DNA of 64,000 nucleotides, taken from NCBI GenBank assembly GCA_004292595.1, contig RDXM01000125.1:62001-126000 (forward strand), read 5' to 3'. The stretch's first letter is position 1. Each line of letters starts with the position of its first letter. Source of the DNA: Candidatus Kapaibacterium sp. Its GTDB lineage: Bacteria; Bacteroidota; Ignavibacteria; Kapaibacteriales; UBA4661. This document shows positions 8,625 to 16,291 of this stretch, one piece after another. The translations under genes were made by a program, and so were the position numbers. The notes beneath the pieces are model-generated. The model was not told where the DNA came from. It saw nothing but the letters and a program-made list of their open reading frames with translations, and did no database searches.

Positions 8625-11600
8625 ATGAAGCGCATCATTCCTTGTGTATGCGCATTGATGCTTTCCGCCTCTTTTTATCAAGAGCGCATCAATGCTCAGT
8701 CTTCTGACAAAAATTCCGAAAAAAGTACGGGGCAAAATTCAGGACAACTTTCGGAAAAATCGTATGGCGAAATGAAATGGCGCAACGTCGGACCCTGGCG
8801 CGGCGGACGCTCGCTCACTGCCGTCGGACTTGCCTCCGACCCGCTTACGTACTACTTCGGCGCGACGGGCGGCGGCGTTTGGAAAACGACCGATGGCGGC
8901 ATAAACTGGGCAAATGTTTCTGATAAATTCTTCAAAAACTCCTCTGTTGGTGCGCTCGCTGTTGCGCCTTCCGACCCGAATGTAATTTTTGCAGGTATGG
9001 GCGAAACCGATATTCGCGGCAATATCACCATGGGCGATGGCGTGTACAAAAGCACCGATGCGGGTGCGACGTGGAAGCACGTTGGTTTGAAGGAAACGCA
9101 ATCCGTTGGGAAAATCATTATTCACCCACAAAACCCAGATGTGGTCTATGTTGCGGCAATGGGACATATTTTTGGACAGAACAAAGAACGCGGCATCTAT
9201 CGCTCTACCGATGGTGGCGCGACCTGGAAGCAGATTCTCTACAAAAACGAAAAAACTGGCGCAATTACCATCACCTTCGACCCCCAGAACCCGCGCACAC
9301 TCTACGCTGCGACCTGGCAAGCATACCGCGCACCGCATGAAATGTCCTCCGGCGGCGAAGGCAGCGCACTCTGGAAAAGTACCGATGGCGGCGATACATG
9401 GGCGGACATCAGCAAGAATGCGGGTTTGCCGAAAGGCGTGATTGGAAAGATTGGTATTTCCGTTTCGCCCGTGAATTCAAGCCTTGTTTGGGCATTGATT
9501 GAAAATGAAAATGGCGGCGTGTTTCGTTCCGACGACGCTGGCAAAACATGGTCGCGTACCAGCGATGACCGCAACTTGCGCCAACGCGCGTGGTATTATT
9601 CTCGCATTTTCGCCGACCCGAAAAATCCTGAGACCGTTTATGCAACCAACGTGAATTTTTGGAAATCAGTGGACGGCGGCAAAACCTTCAAAAATATTCG
9701 CACCATGCACGGCGACCACCACGACCTCTGGCTCGACCCGAACAACCCTGAACGCATGATTGTTGCTGACGACGGCGGCGCAACGGTCTCGCAAAATGGC
9801 GGCAAAGCATGGACTCCGCTCGATATTCCGACCGCGCAGATGTACCACTGTTTTGTGGATAATCAAGTGCCGTACCGCATCTACGGGGCGCAGCAGGACA
9901 ACACAAGCATTTCCCTTGCAAGCCGTTCGGCGAGCGGTGAAATCAGCGTCCGCGAGTGGTTTCCGACGGCGGGTGGGGAATCGGGCTACATCACGCCGCA
10001 CCCCACAAAGCCGCATATTATCTTTGGTGGCAGCTATGGCGGCTACATGACGAAGCATAATCTCCTCACCGAACAGCAACAAAACGTTTCGCCGTATCCC
10101 GAAGAAATGATTGGCGAACCGTCCTTAAAGCGCAAATACCGCTTCCAGTGGACGTATCCAATCGTTTTTTCCCCGCACGACGCATCAACACTGTATGCAA
10201 CGGCGCAAGTGGTGTTCCGTTCCCGCGACGAAGGAATGAGCTGGGAAATTATCAGCCCCGACCTCACGCGTAATGACGCAAGCAAACAAGCGGCTTCTGG
10301 CGGACCAATCACGAAAGACAACACGGGCGTTGAGACCTACAATACCATTTTTACCTTTGCGGAATCGCCCGTCGAGCAAGGCGTACTCTGGTCTGGCTCG
10401 GATTGTGGATTGGTAAATGTCTCACGCGACGCTGGCAAAACGTGGCAAAATGTAACGCCAAACGCGAAAGATTTGCCCGAACTCGCGCTCTGCAGCATGA
10501 TTGACGCATCGCCCTTCGACAAAGGAACGGCGTACCTTGCAGCGAATCGCTACAAACTCGACGACCACAAACCGTATGTTTTCAAAACAACCGACTACGG
10601 AAAAACGTGGGTAAAAATTACCGCAGGCATTCCCGAAGGAGCATTTGTGCGGGTTGTGCGCGAAGACCCGAATAAGCGCGGCTTGCTCTATGCTGGTACG
10701 GAAACAGGCGTGTACGTGTCGTTCAATGCTGGAACAAGCTGGCAGCCGCTTCAAAACAACCTTCCTGTTACGCCCATTCATGATTTGGTGATTCAAAAGC
10801 GCGAGAAAGATGTGATTGTTGCTACGCACGGACGCTCAATGTGGGTTCTGGATGACGTTTCTCCCTTGCACCAAATCGCAGACGCAAGCGTGAAAGCAAG
10901 TGAGAATGCGCTCTTCAAGCCACGCCAAACAACGCGCTGGGGCGACCCTGATTTCGACTTGCCGCTTGGCTTGGCAACGGGAGAAAGCGCACCAAATGGC
11001 GTGGTGGTCTATTACACGTTAAAAGAAAAAACGTCGGATTCGCTTGCGTTGGATTTTCTTGATGCCGAAGGAAAAGTGATTATTTCGTACTCAAACAAGC
11101 GCGATAAAAAAGGCAAACAAATCAAGGAATCAAGCGAGTTCTATCCGAATGCGGAGGCAAATGCAAAGCGCAGCGACGTTGTAACAACCAACGAAGGAAT
11201 GAACCGCTTTATGTGGGATATGCGCACGCCAGATGCCATCGAAGTGCCAGGCGCAATCAACTGGGGTGGCTCTGTGGCTGGTTTCAAGGTAGTTCCGGGC
11301 AAATATCAAGTGCGAATGAGCCTTGCAGGAAAGGTGATTGCGACGCAGGCGTTCGACATTGTAAAAGACCCACGCGTGGAAGCGACGCAGGATGATTTCG
11401 TCGCGCAGTTCGCGCTCTTGCAGCAGATTCAGGCGAAAATCACCGAAGCGCACAAGGCAATCAACCAAATCCGCGACGCGAAAAAGCAGGTGAATGGTGC
11501 TGTTGAGCGCGTTTCACCCGATGCAGAAAAACCAACGCCAAACGGACAGAAATTGAAAGATGCCGCAAAGCCGCTTCTGGACAGCCTTTCCAATGTTGAG

Positions 11601-11867
11601 AATGAGTTGTTGCAAACAAAAGCGAAAAGCAGCCAAGATATTTTGAATTTCCCCGTGAAGCTGAACAACAAGTTTATGACGCTCAAAAGTATTGTTTCGT
11701 CTGCCGATTCGCGCCCGCCGAAGCAGTGCTACGATATGCTTCAGGAACTCACGCAGCGTTTGGAAATTCAGCTAAACCGTTTAAAACCTTTGCTCTTGGA
11801 CGGAATTAACAAATTCAACGCCTCAGCGAAAGAGCTTGCACCGAGCGCAGTAGAACTTGCACCATAA
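8625..11867 (+). CDS. Secreted Vps10/BNR-repeat beta-propeller protein
   Basis: A 1080-residue exported protein with an N-terminal signal region. It begins with the KWRNVGPWRGGR motif typical of the large sortilin-like 'BNR-repeat glycosyl hydrolase' family. Asp-box repeats of the form STDGGATWK, STDGGDTWA, SDDAGKTWS, SVDGGKTF and SRDAGKTWQ recur through about residue 720, giving one or two propellers. After about residue 760 comes a beta-sandwich segment (GMNRFMWDMRTPDA...) and a helical tail (about 930-1050). There is no type IX sorting domain. Despite the usual name, glycosidase activity has not been shown for most members; it may be a binding or peptidase-associated protein. Monocistronic by position. 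Confidence 0.88.
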   Translation: MKRIIPCVCALMLSASFYQERINAQSSDKNSEKSTGQNSGQLSEKSYGEMKWRNVGPWRGGRSLTAVGLASDPLTYYFGATGGGVWKTTDGGINWANVSDKFFKNSSVGALAVAPSDPNVIFAGMGETDIRGNITMGDGVYKSTDAGATWKHVGLKETQSVGKIIIHPQNPDVVYVAAMGHIFGQNKERGIYRSTDGGATWKQILYKNEKTGAITITFDPQNPRTLYAATWQAYRAPHEMSSGGEGSALWKSTDGGDTWADISKNAGLPKGVIGKIGISVSPVNSSLVWALIENENGGVFRSDDAGKTWSRTSDDRNLRQRAWYYSRIFADPKNPETVYATNVNFWKSVDGGKTFKNIRTMHGDHHDLWLDPNNPERMIVADDGGATVSQNGGKAWTPLDIPTAQMYHCFVDNQVPYRIYGAQQDNTSISLASRSASGEISVREWFPTAGGESGYITPHPTKPHIIFGGSYGGYMTKHNLLTEQQQNVSPYPEEMIGEPSLKRKYRFQWTYPIVFSPHDASTLYATAQVVFRSRDEGMSWEIISPDLTRNDASKQAASGGPITKDNTGVETYNTIFTFAESPVEQGVLWSGSDCGLVNVSRDAGKTWQNVTPNAKDLPELALCSMIDASPFDKGTAYLAANRYKLDDHKPYVFKTTDYGKTWVKITAGIPEGAFVRVVREDPNKRGLLYAGTETGVYVSFNAGTSWQPLQNNLPVTPIHDLVIQKREKDVIVATHGRSMWVLDDVSPLHQIADASVKASENALFKPRQTTRWGDPDFDLPLGLATGESAPNGVVVYYTLKEKTSDSLALDFLDAEGKVIISYSNKRDKKGKQIKESSEFYPNAEANAKRSDVVTTNEGMNRFMWDMRTPDAIEVPGAINWGGSVAGFKVVPGKYQVRMSLAGKVIATQAFDIVKDPRVEATQDDFVAQFALLQQIQAKITEAHKAINQIRDAKKQVNGAVERVSPDAEKPTPNGQKLKDAAKPLLDSLSNVENELLQTKAKSSQDILNFPVKLNNKFMTLKSIVSSADSRPPKQCYDMLQELTQRLEIQLNRLKPLLLDGINKFNASAKELAPSAVELAP

Positions 11868-11895
11868 AATTTTTTTTTTCATAAATTTGACCCAA

Positions 11896-12006
11896 GGAAT
11901 GGTTCAAAAATAAATGAGTGCTTTGGCAAGCTCAGCATGAGGATTTACTCGCTCTTCAGCCTGAGCTTGTCGAAGGCAAGGTATCCACTTGTTTTTCGAG
12001 CGTTCC
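11896..12006. repeat. Degenerate family C-like palindromic element
   Basis: This part of the 490 bp gap 11868-12359 contains CAAGCTCAGCATGAGG and, inverted, CTGAGCTTGTCGAAGG, the same core words as family C. The outer arms (GGAATGGTTCAAAAAT... and the complement of ...TTTTTCGAGCGTTCC) pair imperfectly over about 30 bp. It lacks the TTGACC/TATAAT promoter module and clear TA ends, so it is either a diverged relative or an old copy. Confidence 0.6.
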
Positions 12007-12113
12007 TAACGTGATCCATGTCGAGTAATACCGTTTCTACTGTATTTTGAATACTTTGATTGTAGCAAGGCAGTATGCTGCCTTGTTTCGGAGAATTGAA
12101 GGTATTCATTTTA

Positions 12114-12275
12114 AGTACGTGACTAAATATAGTTGAGGATGCTTCGACAGGCTCAGCATGAGGTCGGAAGCGGTCTTGACCCTGAGCTTGTCGAAGGGTA
12201 TAATGCAAACTCGGAAGCGGTCTTGACCCTGAGCTTGTCGAAGGGTATAATGCAAACTATATTAAGCGACGTACT
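12114..12275 (+). mobile_element. Family C TA-flanked element, copy 1, with duplicated promoter module
   Basis: A 162 bp non-coding element, AGTACGTGACT... to ...GCGACGTACT, flanked by TA at 12112-12113 and 12276-12277. The arms pair over about 23 bp including the flanking TA (20 matches). A 47 bp unit is perfectly duplicated in tandem (12164-12210 and 12211-12257); without it the element is 115 bp, the same as the inverted copy at 13088-13202. It is inserted inside the family D element, whose intact sister at 34.6 kb reads CATTTTACAATCG across the insertion point. Confidence 0.9.
12176..12251 (+). promoter_or_regulatory. Two tandem sigma70-type promoters inside family C copy 1
   Basis: TTGACC (12176-12181), 17 bp, TATAAT (12199-12204), and again TTGACC (12223-12228), 17 bp, TATAAT (12246-12251). 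Both point rightward, out of the element and into the 3' end of rsmE on the opposite strand. They would therefore make antisense RNA unless transcription stops in the 100 bp before rsmE. Activity is inferred from consensus fit only. Confidence 0.65.
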
Positions 12276-12359
12276 TACAATCGAAACGGTATAATTTCGG
12301 TATGGATTTTTTTTGTACACTGCGCTTGCAAAGCGCGTGAATAGTGTGTTTGTGTTCGG

Positions 12360-13070
12360 TTACTGCTTCTGAACACAAAGCACTGCTGCCAAACACGTGA
12401 GCGCAGCCGTTTCTGCACGTAATCGTCGTGGTGCAAGATTCCATGCGGTGCAGCGTGGATCGTTTTTGAGTAAAAGCAGTTCGCGCTCCGAAAAACCACC
12501 CTCCGCACCAACAGCAACGCAAACAGGCTGGGTGAGTGGTAATTGCTGTGTTTTCGAGCCATGAATATCAGCAAGAATAATAGTGGATTCTTGTGGATGC
12601 TGTTGTATAAATTCTTCTACGCGGCATGGCGCATGGATTGTCGGTAAGCAAGCTCGCTGTGATTGCTCCATCGCGGCAAGAGCTTTTGCCGCTAACCGTT
12701 CAGATTTAATGCGGTTTGCAGCAAAGCGTTCGCCGTTGTCGGTCAGAAGCGGAAAAATTTCTGTAACGCCCAATTCTACCGCTTTTTCGATAGCAAATTC
12801 CATGCGGTCGCGGTTGTCGAGAATGCCAAGTGCAAGCACGAAGGGAAAAGAAAGCTCGCCATGCTGCGGCAAAAAGTTCTGTACGACGCAGAGTATCTCG
12901 TTCTTGCCAACTTTTTGTACACTCGTTTTTGCGCAGAGTCCGCGTCCGTTGGAGAGCAGCACTGCTTCGCCCTCGCGCAAGCGCAGTACGTGTGCGTGTT
13001 TCAGCGTTTCGCCCTCCAAAGCAAGCAATGAAGAGCTTTCCAGCAGATGTTCGTGGTAGAGGCATTCCAT
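12360..13070 (-). CDS. rsmE: 16S rRNA (uracil-1498-N3)-methyltransferase RsmE
   Basis: A 236-residue SPOUT-class methyltransferase that modifies U1498 of 16S rRNA using S-adenosylmethionine. Visible features are an N-terminal PUA-like part with HAHVLRLREGE, the helix EFAIEKAVELGVTEIFPLLT, the SAM-binding knot loop CVAVGAEGGFSERELLLL, and the C-terminal knot LAPRRLRAETAALT (usually LGPRILRTETA; here A and R replace G and I). Length is normal. The gene is isolated and lies between inverted copies of the family C element; the right-hand copy supplies a strong promoter-like sequence 42 bp upstream of the ATG, and no other good promoter is apparent. Confidence 0.93.
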   Translation of the reverse strand: MECLYHEHLLESSSLLALEGETLKHAHVLRLREGEAVLLSNGRGLCAKTSVQKVGKNEILCVVQNFLPQHGELSFPFVLALGILDNRDRMEFAIEKAVELGVTEIFPLLTDNGERFAANRIKSERLAAKALAAMEQSQRACLPTIHAPCRVEEFIQQHPQESTIILADIHGSKTQQLPLTQPVCVAVGAEGGFSERELLLLKNDPRCTAWNLAPRRLRAETAALTCLAAVLCVQKQ

Positions 13071-13087
13071 AAAAGTGTATGAGAATA

Positions 13088-13202
13088 AGTATGTCGCTCA
13101 ATATAGTTTGCATTATACCCTTCGACAAGCTCTGGGTCAAGACCGCTTCAGACCTCATGCCGAGCCTATCGAAGCACCCTCAACTACATTCAGTCACGTA
13201 CT
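13088..13202 (-). mobile_element. Family C TA-flanked element, copy 2 (115 bp, single promoter module)
   Basis: Read on the minus strand it runs AGTACGTGACTG... to ...GCGACATACT and is flanked by TA at 13086-13087 and 13203-13204. It aligns with copy 1 over the full 115 bp with few differences, and lacks the 47 bp duplication. It is inverted relative to copy 1, so the two bracket rsmE. No coding capacity. Confidence 0.88.
13112..13140 (-). promoter_or_regulatory. Element-borne promoter directed at rsmE
   Basis: On the minus strand TTGACC (13140-13135), 17 bp, TATAAT (13117-13112). A start near 13105 would give a leader of about 35 nt before the rsmE ATG at 13070. The promoter lies wholly inside the family C element, so rsmE appears to have had its promoter replaced or supplemented by the insertion. 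This is inference from consensus and position. Confidence 0.65.
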
Positions 13203-13204
13203 TA

Positions 13205-13489
13205 AAGAGATTATACGAGTTGGTATGCTTGAGATATACGTCAAAATTACACGTAAAAACAGTGTTCTACAATTTTTTCATCCCAAGTGAAATCATAATT
13301 TTTCGCAGGAATTTTCGCAGGAATTTTACCCATGCGCAAAGAAAAATACTTGTCTGCAAGGCAGGGCTTTAGTAGATTACGAACTTATCCGAAACACGCT
13401 AAAAAAGCGTCGTTTCGCATACAGTCAGTTCTTTTTTGATTTGTAATTTCACACTTTTTCTTTAATAATTTGTTTAGGAGTTGCTCTCA
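13205..13489. other. Intergenic stretch before the lipoprotein gene
   Basis: AT-rich spacer with a perfect tandem 12-mer (TTTTCGCAGGAA at 13300-13311 and 13312-13323). A possible promoter TTGTAA-17-AATAAT lies at 13441-13469, but it is so close to the start codon that the leader would be very short. AGGAG at 13476-13480 is one of the few good Shine-Dalgarno sequences in the window and supports the ATG at 13490. No gene is visible. Confidence 0.5.
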
Positions 13490-14569
13490 ATGATACGTTC
13501 AATGACACGTTCATTTCGCACAGCACTTGCCCCTGCATTGCTGGGTAAAACGCTGAAAACAACGGTTCTTGCTGCTAGCGCGGTTCTTGCTATGGCAGGA
13601 TGCTCGAAAAAAGTCGAAGTGCCGCCGATTACTGGTTTGGACACCTACGATGACAAAGTTGCAAATTTTAGCCTCCAATATCCCAAGAATTGGAAAGCGA
13701 CACCAGAAGCTGGAAAGTCTGTTGCTTACTACTCCAACGAGCAAATTATAGAGCGGTTTAATGGCAATAATGCATACGGAGAAATGGAACTCGCGGGTGC
13801 AAAAATTGGCGTAACGGTTACGAAACTCGAAGGTCCGATTAACTTGGACAGCGTTATCAATAGCGGGAAAATCTTTGAAGACCCCACTATTTATCAGCCA
13901 TTGCAGGAGGTTCAGTTTGATGGTATCAAAGGCAAACGCCTGAGCTATTCGGTGAAATACGAAGATGGTGAGTTCAAAGGTGAGAAATACTATGCAATGA
14001 AAGACAGCACCGCTCTGACTATTCTTGAGTTTGAGGCGTTTGGTGGTTCATTCGATGCATTGCATCCGAAGTTTGAAGAAATTCTGAAATCAACGAAACT
14101 TGCGTACTTCAAGCCTGTCAGCCGCGATACGGCTGGTGGTAAGCCAGCAGAAGCCTTCAAAGCATCAGAAACGCTCGCTTCATACGATGGTGCTGGTTTC
14201 AGCATGAGCTATCCCAATAACTTTTCTCCGAAAAATGCAGGCGGCGGTACGCAGTTTCAAGGCATTGGTGGTCCGTCGGATTGTATTATCAACATCTCCA
14301 TAGCAGATGCTTCTAAGCAAGGGAATTTGGCTTCTATCATCAATCAAAATAAGAAGCTCTACAAAGCAGAATCCTCAACCACGACGAAACTTGATGGAAA
14401 CGATGCCGCGTATATCGAGGATACACCCGTGAAAGATGTGCGCCGTCGCACGTACTTTAGCGTGAAGGGCGGAAAGCTCTATAAAGTTACGTTGCAGTGG
14501 TTCAAGCCAGAGCAAGAGTTTTTCCTTCCTGTTTTTGAAAAATCGCTTGCTTCGTTCAAGTTTAAATAA
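13490..14569 (+). CDS. Lipoprotein with two PsbP/MOG1-like domains
   Basis: A 359-residue predicted lipoprotein: positively charged start, hydrophobic stretch VLAASAVLAMAGC, lipidated Cys at residue 38. Two related modules follow, each opening with a 'FSLQYPKNW' or 'FSMSYPNNF' strand (near residues 58 and 240), which resembles the PsbP/Mog1 fold found in many uncharacterised bacterial lipoproteins. The domain identification is by pattern only. The function is unknown; periplasmic or outer-membrane location is inferred. It is a single-gene unit with a Shine-Dalgarno sequence at 13476-13480 and an intrinsic terminator at 14636. Confidence 0.78.
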   Translation: MIRSMTRSFRTALAPALLGKTLKTTVLAASAVLAMAGCSKKVEVPPITGLDTYDDKVANFSLQYPKNWKATPEAGKSVAYYSNEQIIERFNGNNAYGEMELAGAKIGVTVTKLEGPINLDSVINSGKIFEDPTIYQPLQEVQFDGIKGKRLSYSVKYEDGEFKGEKYYAMKDSTALTILEFEAFGGSFDALHPKFEEILKSTKLAYFKPVSRDTAGGKPAEAFKASETLASYDGAGFSMSYPNNFSPKNAGGGTQFQGIGGPSDCIINISIADASKQGNLASIINQNKKLYKAESSTTTKLDGNDAAYIEDTPVKDVRRRTYFSVKGGKLYKVTLQWFKPEQEFFLPVFEKSLASFKFK

Positions 14570-14635
14570 TGAAGCGATAAAGAAGGCATAAAGCACGGGC
14601 ATAATCATATGTAAGTTGTTGAAAAAGTGTACGTA

Positions 14636-14662
14636 AGGAGTCTCAAAAAGACTCCTTTTTTT
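14636..14662 (+). terminator. Intrinsic terminator of the lipoprotein gene
   Basis: Perfect 8 bp stem AGGAGTCT/AGACTCCT with a CAAAA loop followed by seven T residues. Confidence 0.88.
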
Positions 14663-14712
14663 ATGAATTTACCATGAAAATCCCGTGAAAAAGCGCGGTG
14701 GTGAAATTTTTT

Positions 14713-14808
14713 TTGGTTGGAGTTCTGGAAATTTGGTATTATTGTAATGTTGTTATGCTTGTCATGGGTGGCCGTACTACCGAAAAATCGGGGTGCGGCT
14801 ATTTTTTT
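14713..14808 (+). ncRNA. Candidate short transcript or attenuator upstream of mreB
   Basis: TTGGTT (14713), 18 bp, TATTAT (14737-14742) is followed after about 30 bp by a G+C-rich hairpin (GCCGTAC...CCGA-AAAA-TCGG...GTGCGGC, 14771-14799) and the run TATTTTTTT. This has the form of a promoter plus intrinsic terminator around a ~60 nt RNA with no ORF. It may be a small RNA, or a premature terminator in the mreB leader. I match it to no known RNA family. Confidence 0.45.
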
Positions 14809-15104
14809 GCGTAAAGTTGTTGTTGAAGAATTATATCAAGAACAGATTTTCTTAAAGCCGCATTGCTACTCATTAATATACAGCATAAGAACTTTCTTTC
14901 GTCCATCAGGCGCAGCCAAGCATTGTGGCATTGCCGAAAAGCACAACCGCGAAAAAAGTCTTGAAAAATTTCAATACTTTATGCAATTTGTAGGCTTGCT
15001 TTTTTGAACCTTGCTGCTTTAGAGAAACGCTCTTGTCTAGTGCATTGGGCAAGAATTATTTGGTGAGCATTTTCCACGCATATTCATCCGTAAACCGCTA
15101 TTTT
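14809..15104. other. mreB upstream region
   Basis: About 300 bp without a credible gene. A 96-codon frame starting at 14717 runs through it and through the hairpin above, but has no homology I recognise and poor codon character. An in-frame extension of mreB to 15033 adds residues not found in MreB proteins. The mreB promoter should lie here; I see no clear consensus. Confidence 0.5.
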
Positions 15105-16127
15105 ATGGCAATCGGTATTTTTTCAAACGATATTGCAATAGACTTAGGCACAGCAAATACGCTTATTTGGGTAAAGGGCAAAGGCGTTGTCCTGAATGAG
15201 CCATCGGTGGTCGCTTTCGACCGTGTGAGCAAGCGCATTGTTGCTATCGGACACGAAGCCCGCTCTATGGTGGGCAAAACACACCGCGATATTCACACTA
15301 TTCGCCCGCTCCAAGATGGTGTAATTGCGGACTTTGAGATTACCGAAGGAATGCTCCGCGCTTTTATTCGGAAAATTTCCCCGCAGTGGCAGCCTGCACG
15401 CCGCGTCGTTATTTGCGTTCCGTCGGGAATTACCGAAGTGGAAAAACGCGCCGTCCGCGATAGTGCTGAACACGCTGGCGCGAAGGAAGTATATCTTATC
15501 TCCGAGCCAATGGCAGCAGCAATTGGTATCAATCTGAACGTTGCTGAACCGGTCGGAAATCTTATCGTGGATATTGGTGGTGGCACGACTGAAATCGCGC
15601 TTATTTCCTTGTCTGGCATCGTGGGGCATGAATCCATCCGGATTGCAGGCGATGAAATGACGGATTCGGTGGTGCAATACTTTAAGAAAAATTACAACAT
15701 CCTCATTGGCGAGCGCACGGCAGAGCTAATCAAATGTCAAGTCGGTTCGGCTGTTCCCTTCAAAGAAGAAGTAGAAATCGAAGTAAAAGGGCGCGATTTA
15801 GTTGCGGGAATTCCGCGTATGATTCGCGTCAGTTCGGTGGATATTCGCCAAGCCCTAAATGAACCAGTAACCGCTATGGTTGAGGCAATTCGCACCTTGT
15901 TGGAGCGTATGCCACCCGAACTTTCGGCAGATATTTTTGATAGAGGTATCATGCTGACAGGCGGCGGCGCACTCTTGAAAGGCTTGGATGAGCGCATTCG
16001 CCTTGAGACCAATCTTCCCGTTCACGTTGCCGAAGACCCGCTTACAGCCGTCGTGCGCGGTACGGGCAAGGTTCTGGAGAATTTGAACGATTATTCGGCG
16101 GTCTTGATTAAAAATCGCAGATACTAA
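15105..16127 (+). CDS. mreB: Rod shape-determining protein MreB
   Basis: A 340-residue bacterial actin that forms membrane-associated filaments guiding lateral peptidoglycan synthesis. The ATPase motifs are clear: phosphate 1 IAIDLGTANTLI, phosphate 2 NLIVDIGGGTTEIA, adenosine GIMLTGGGALLKGLD, and the conserved VCVPSGITEVEKRAV-type strand. ATG 15105 gives MAIGIFSNDIAIDLGT, the normal N-terminus with an amphipathic start; upstream in-frame codons are not part of the protein. mreC, mreD, pbpA and rodA are not next to it; lepA follows after 164 bp. The organism is therefore probably rod-shaped. Confidence 0.97.
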   Translation: MAIGIFSNDIAIDLGTANTLIWVKGKGVVLNEPSVVAFDRVSKRIVAIGHEARSMVGKTHRDIHTIRPLQDGVIADFEITEGMLRAFIRKISPQWQPARRVVICVPSGITEVEKRAVRDSAEHAGAKEVYLISEPMAAAIGINLNVAEPVGNLIVDIGGGTTEIALISLSGIVGHESIRIAGDEMTDSVVQYFKKNYNILIGERTAELIKCQVGSAVPFKEEVEIEVKGRDLVAGIPRMIRVSSVDIRQALNEPVTAMVEAIRTLLERMPPELSADIFDRGIMLTGGGALLKGLDERIRLETNLPVHVAEDPLTAVVRGTGKVLENLNDYSAVLIKNRRY

Positions 16128-16291
16128 ACTGAAGGATGGTACTTCAGTGGCACAGAGCCTCTCTAAAGAAAAATGTAGTAACAAGCAACAAAGCGGCGTG
16201 GGATGCGTGCAAAAACACGTTCTCACGCCGCACTGCTAATCGCCTGTTTGCAAGGCATTCACCCCCGCATCACACACCTCCAATTCTCACC

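Larger units (their letters stand above)
12031..12289. mobile_element. Family D TA-flanked element, copy 1, interrupted by a family C element
   Basis: The outer ends are CCGTTTCTACTG and, inverted, CAATCGAAACGG, with TA immediately outside (12029-12030 and 12290-12291). The central near-palindrome CAAGGCAGTATGCTGCCTTG lies at 12066-12085. Removing the nested family C copy (12114-12275) and one TA leaves 95 bp, which is exactly the length of the family D copy at 34616-34759 after subtracting that copy's 49 bp tandem duplication. Confidence 0.88.

Noticed and set aside
13075-13290. 71-codon frame reading through family C copy 2
   Set aside because: It lies entirely across the mobile element and its promoter, and other copies of the element do not keep the frame open.
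14717-15007. 96-codon frame upstream of mreB
   Set aside because: No recognisable domain, rare-looking composition, and it contains a strong terminator hairpin near its beginning.
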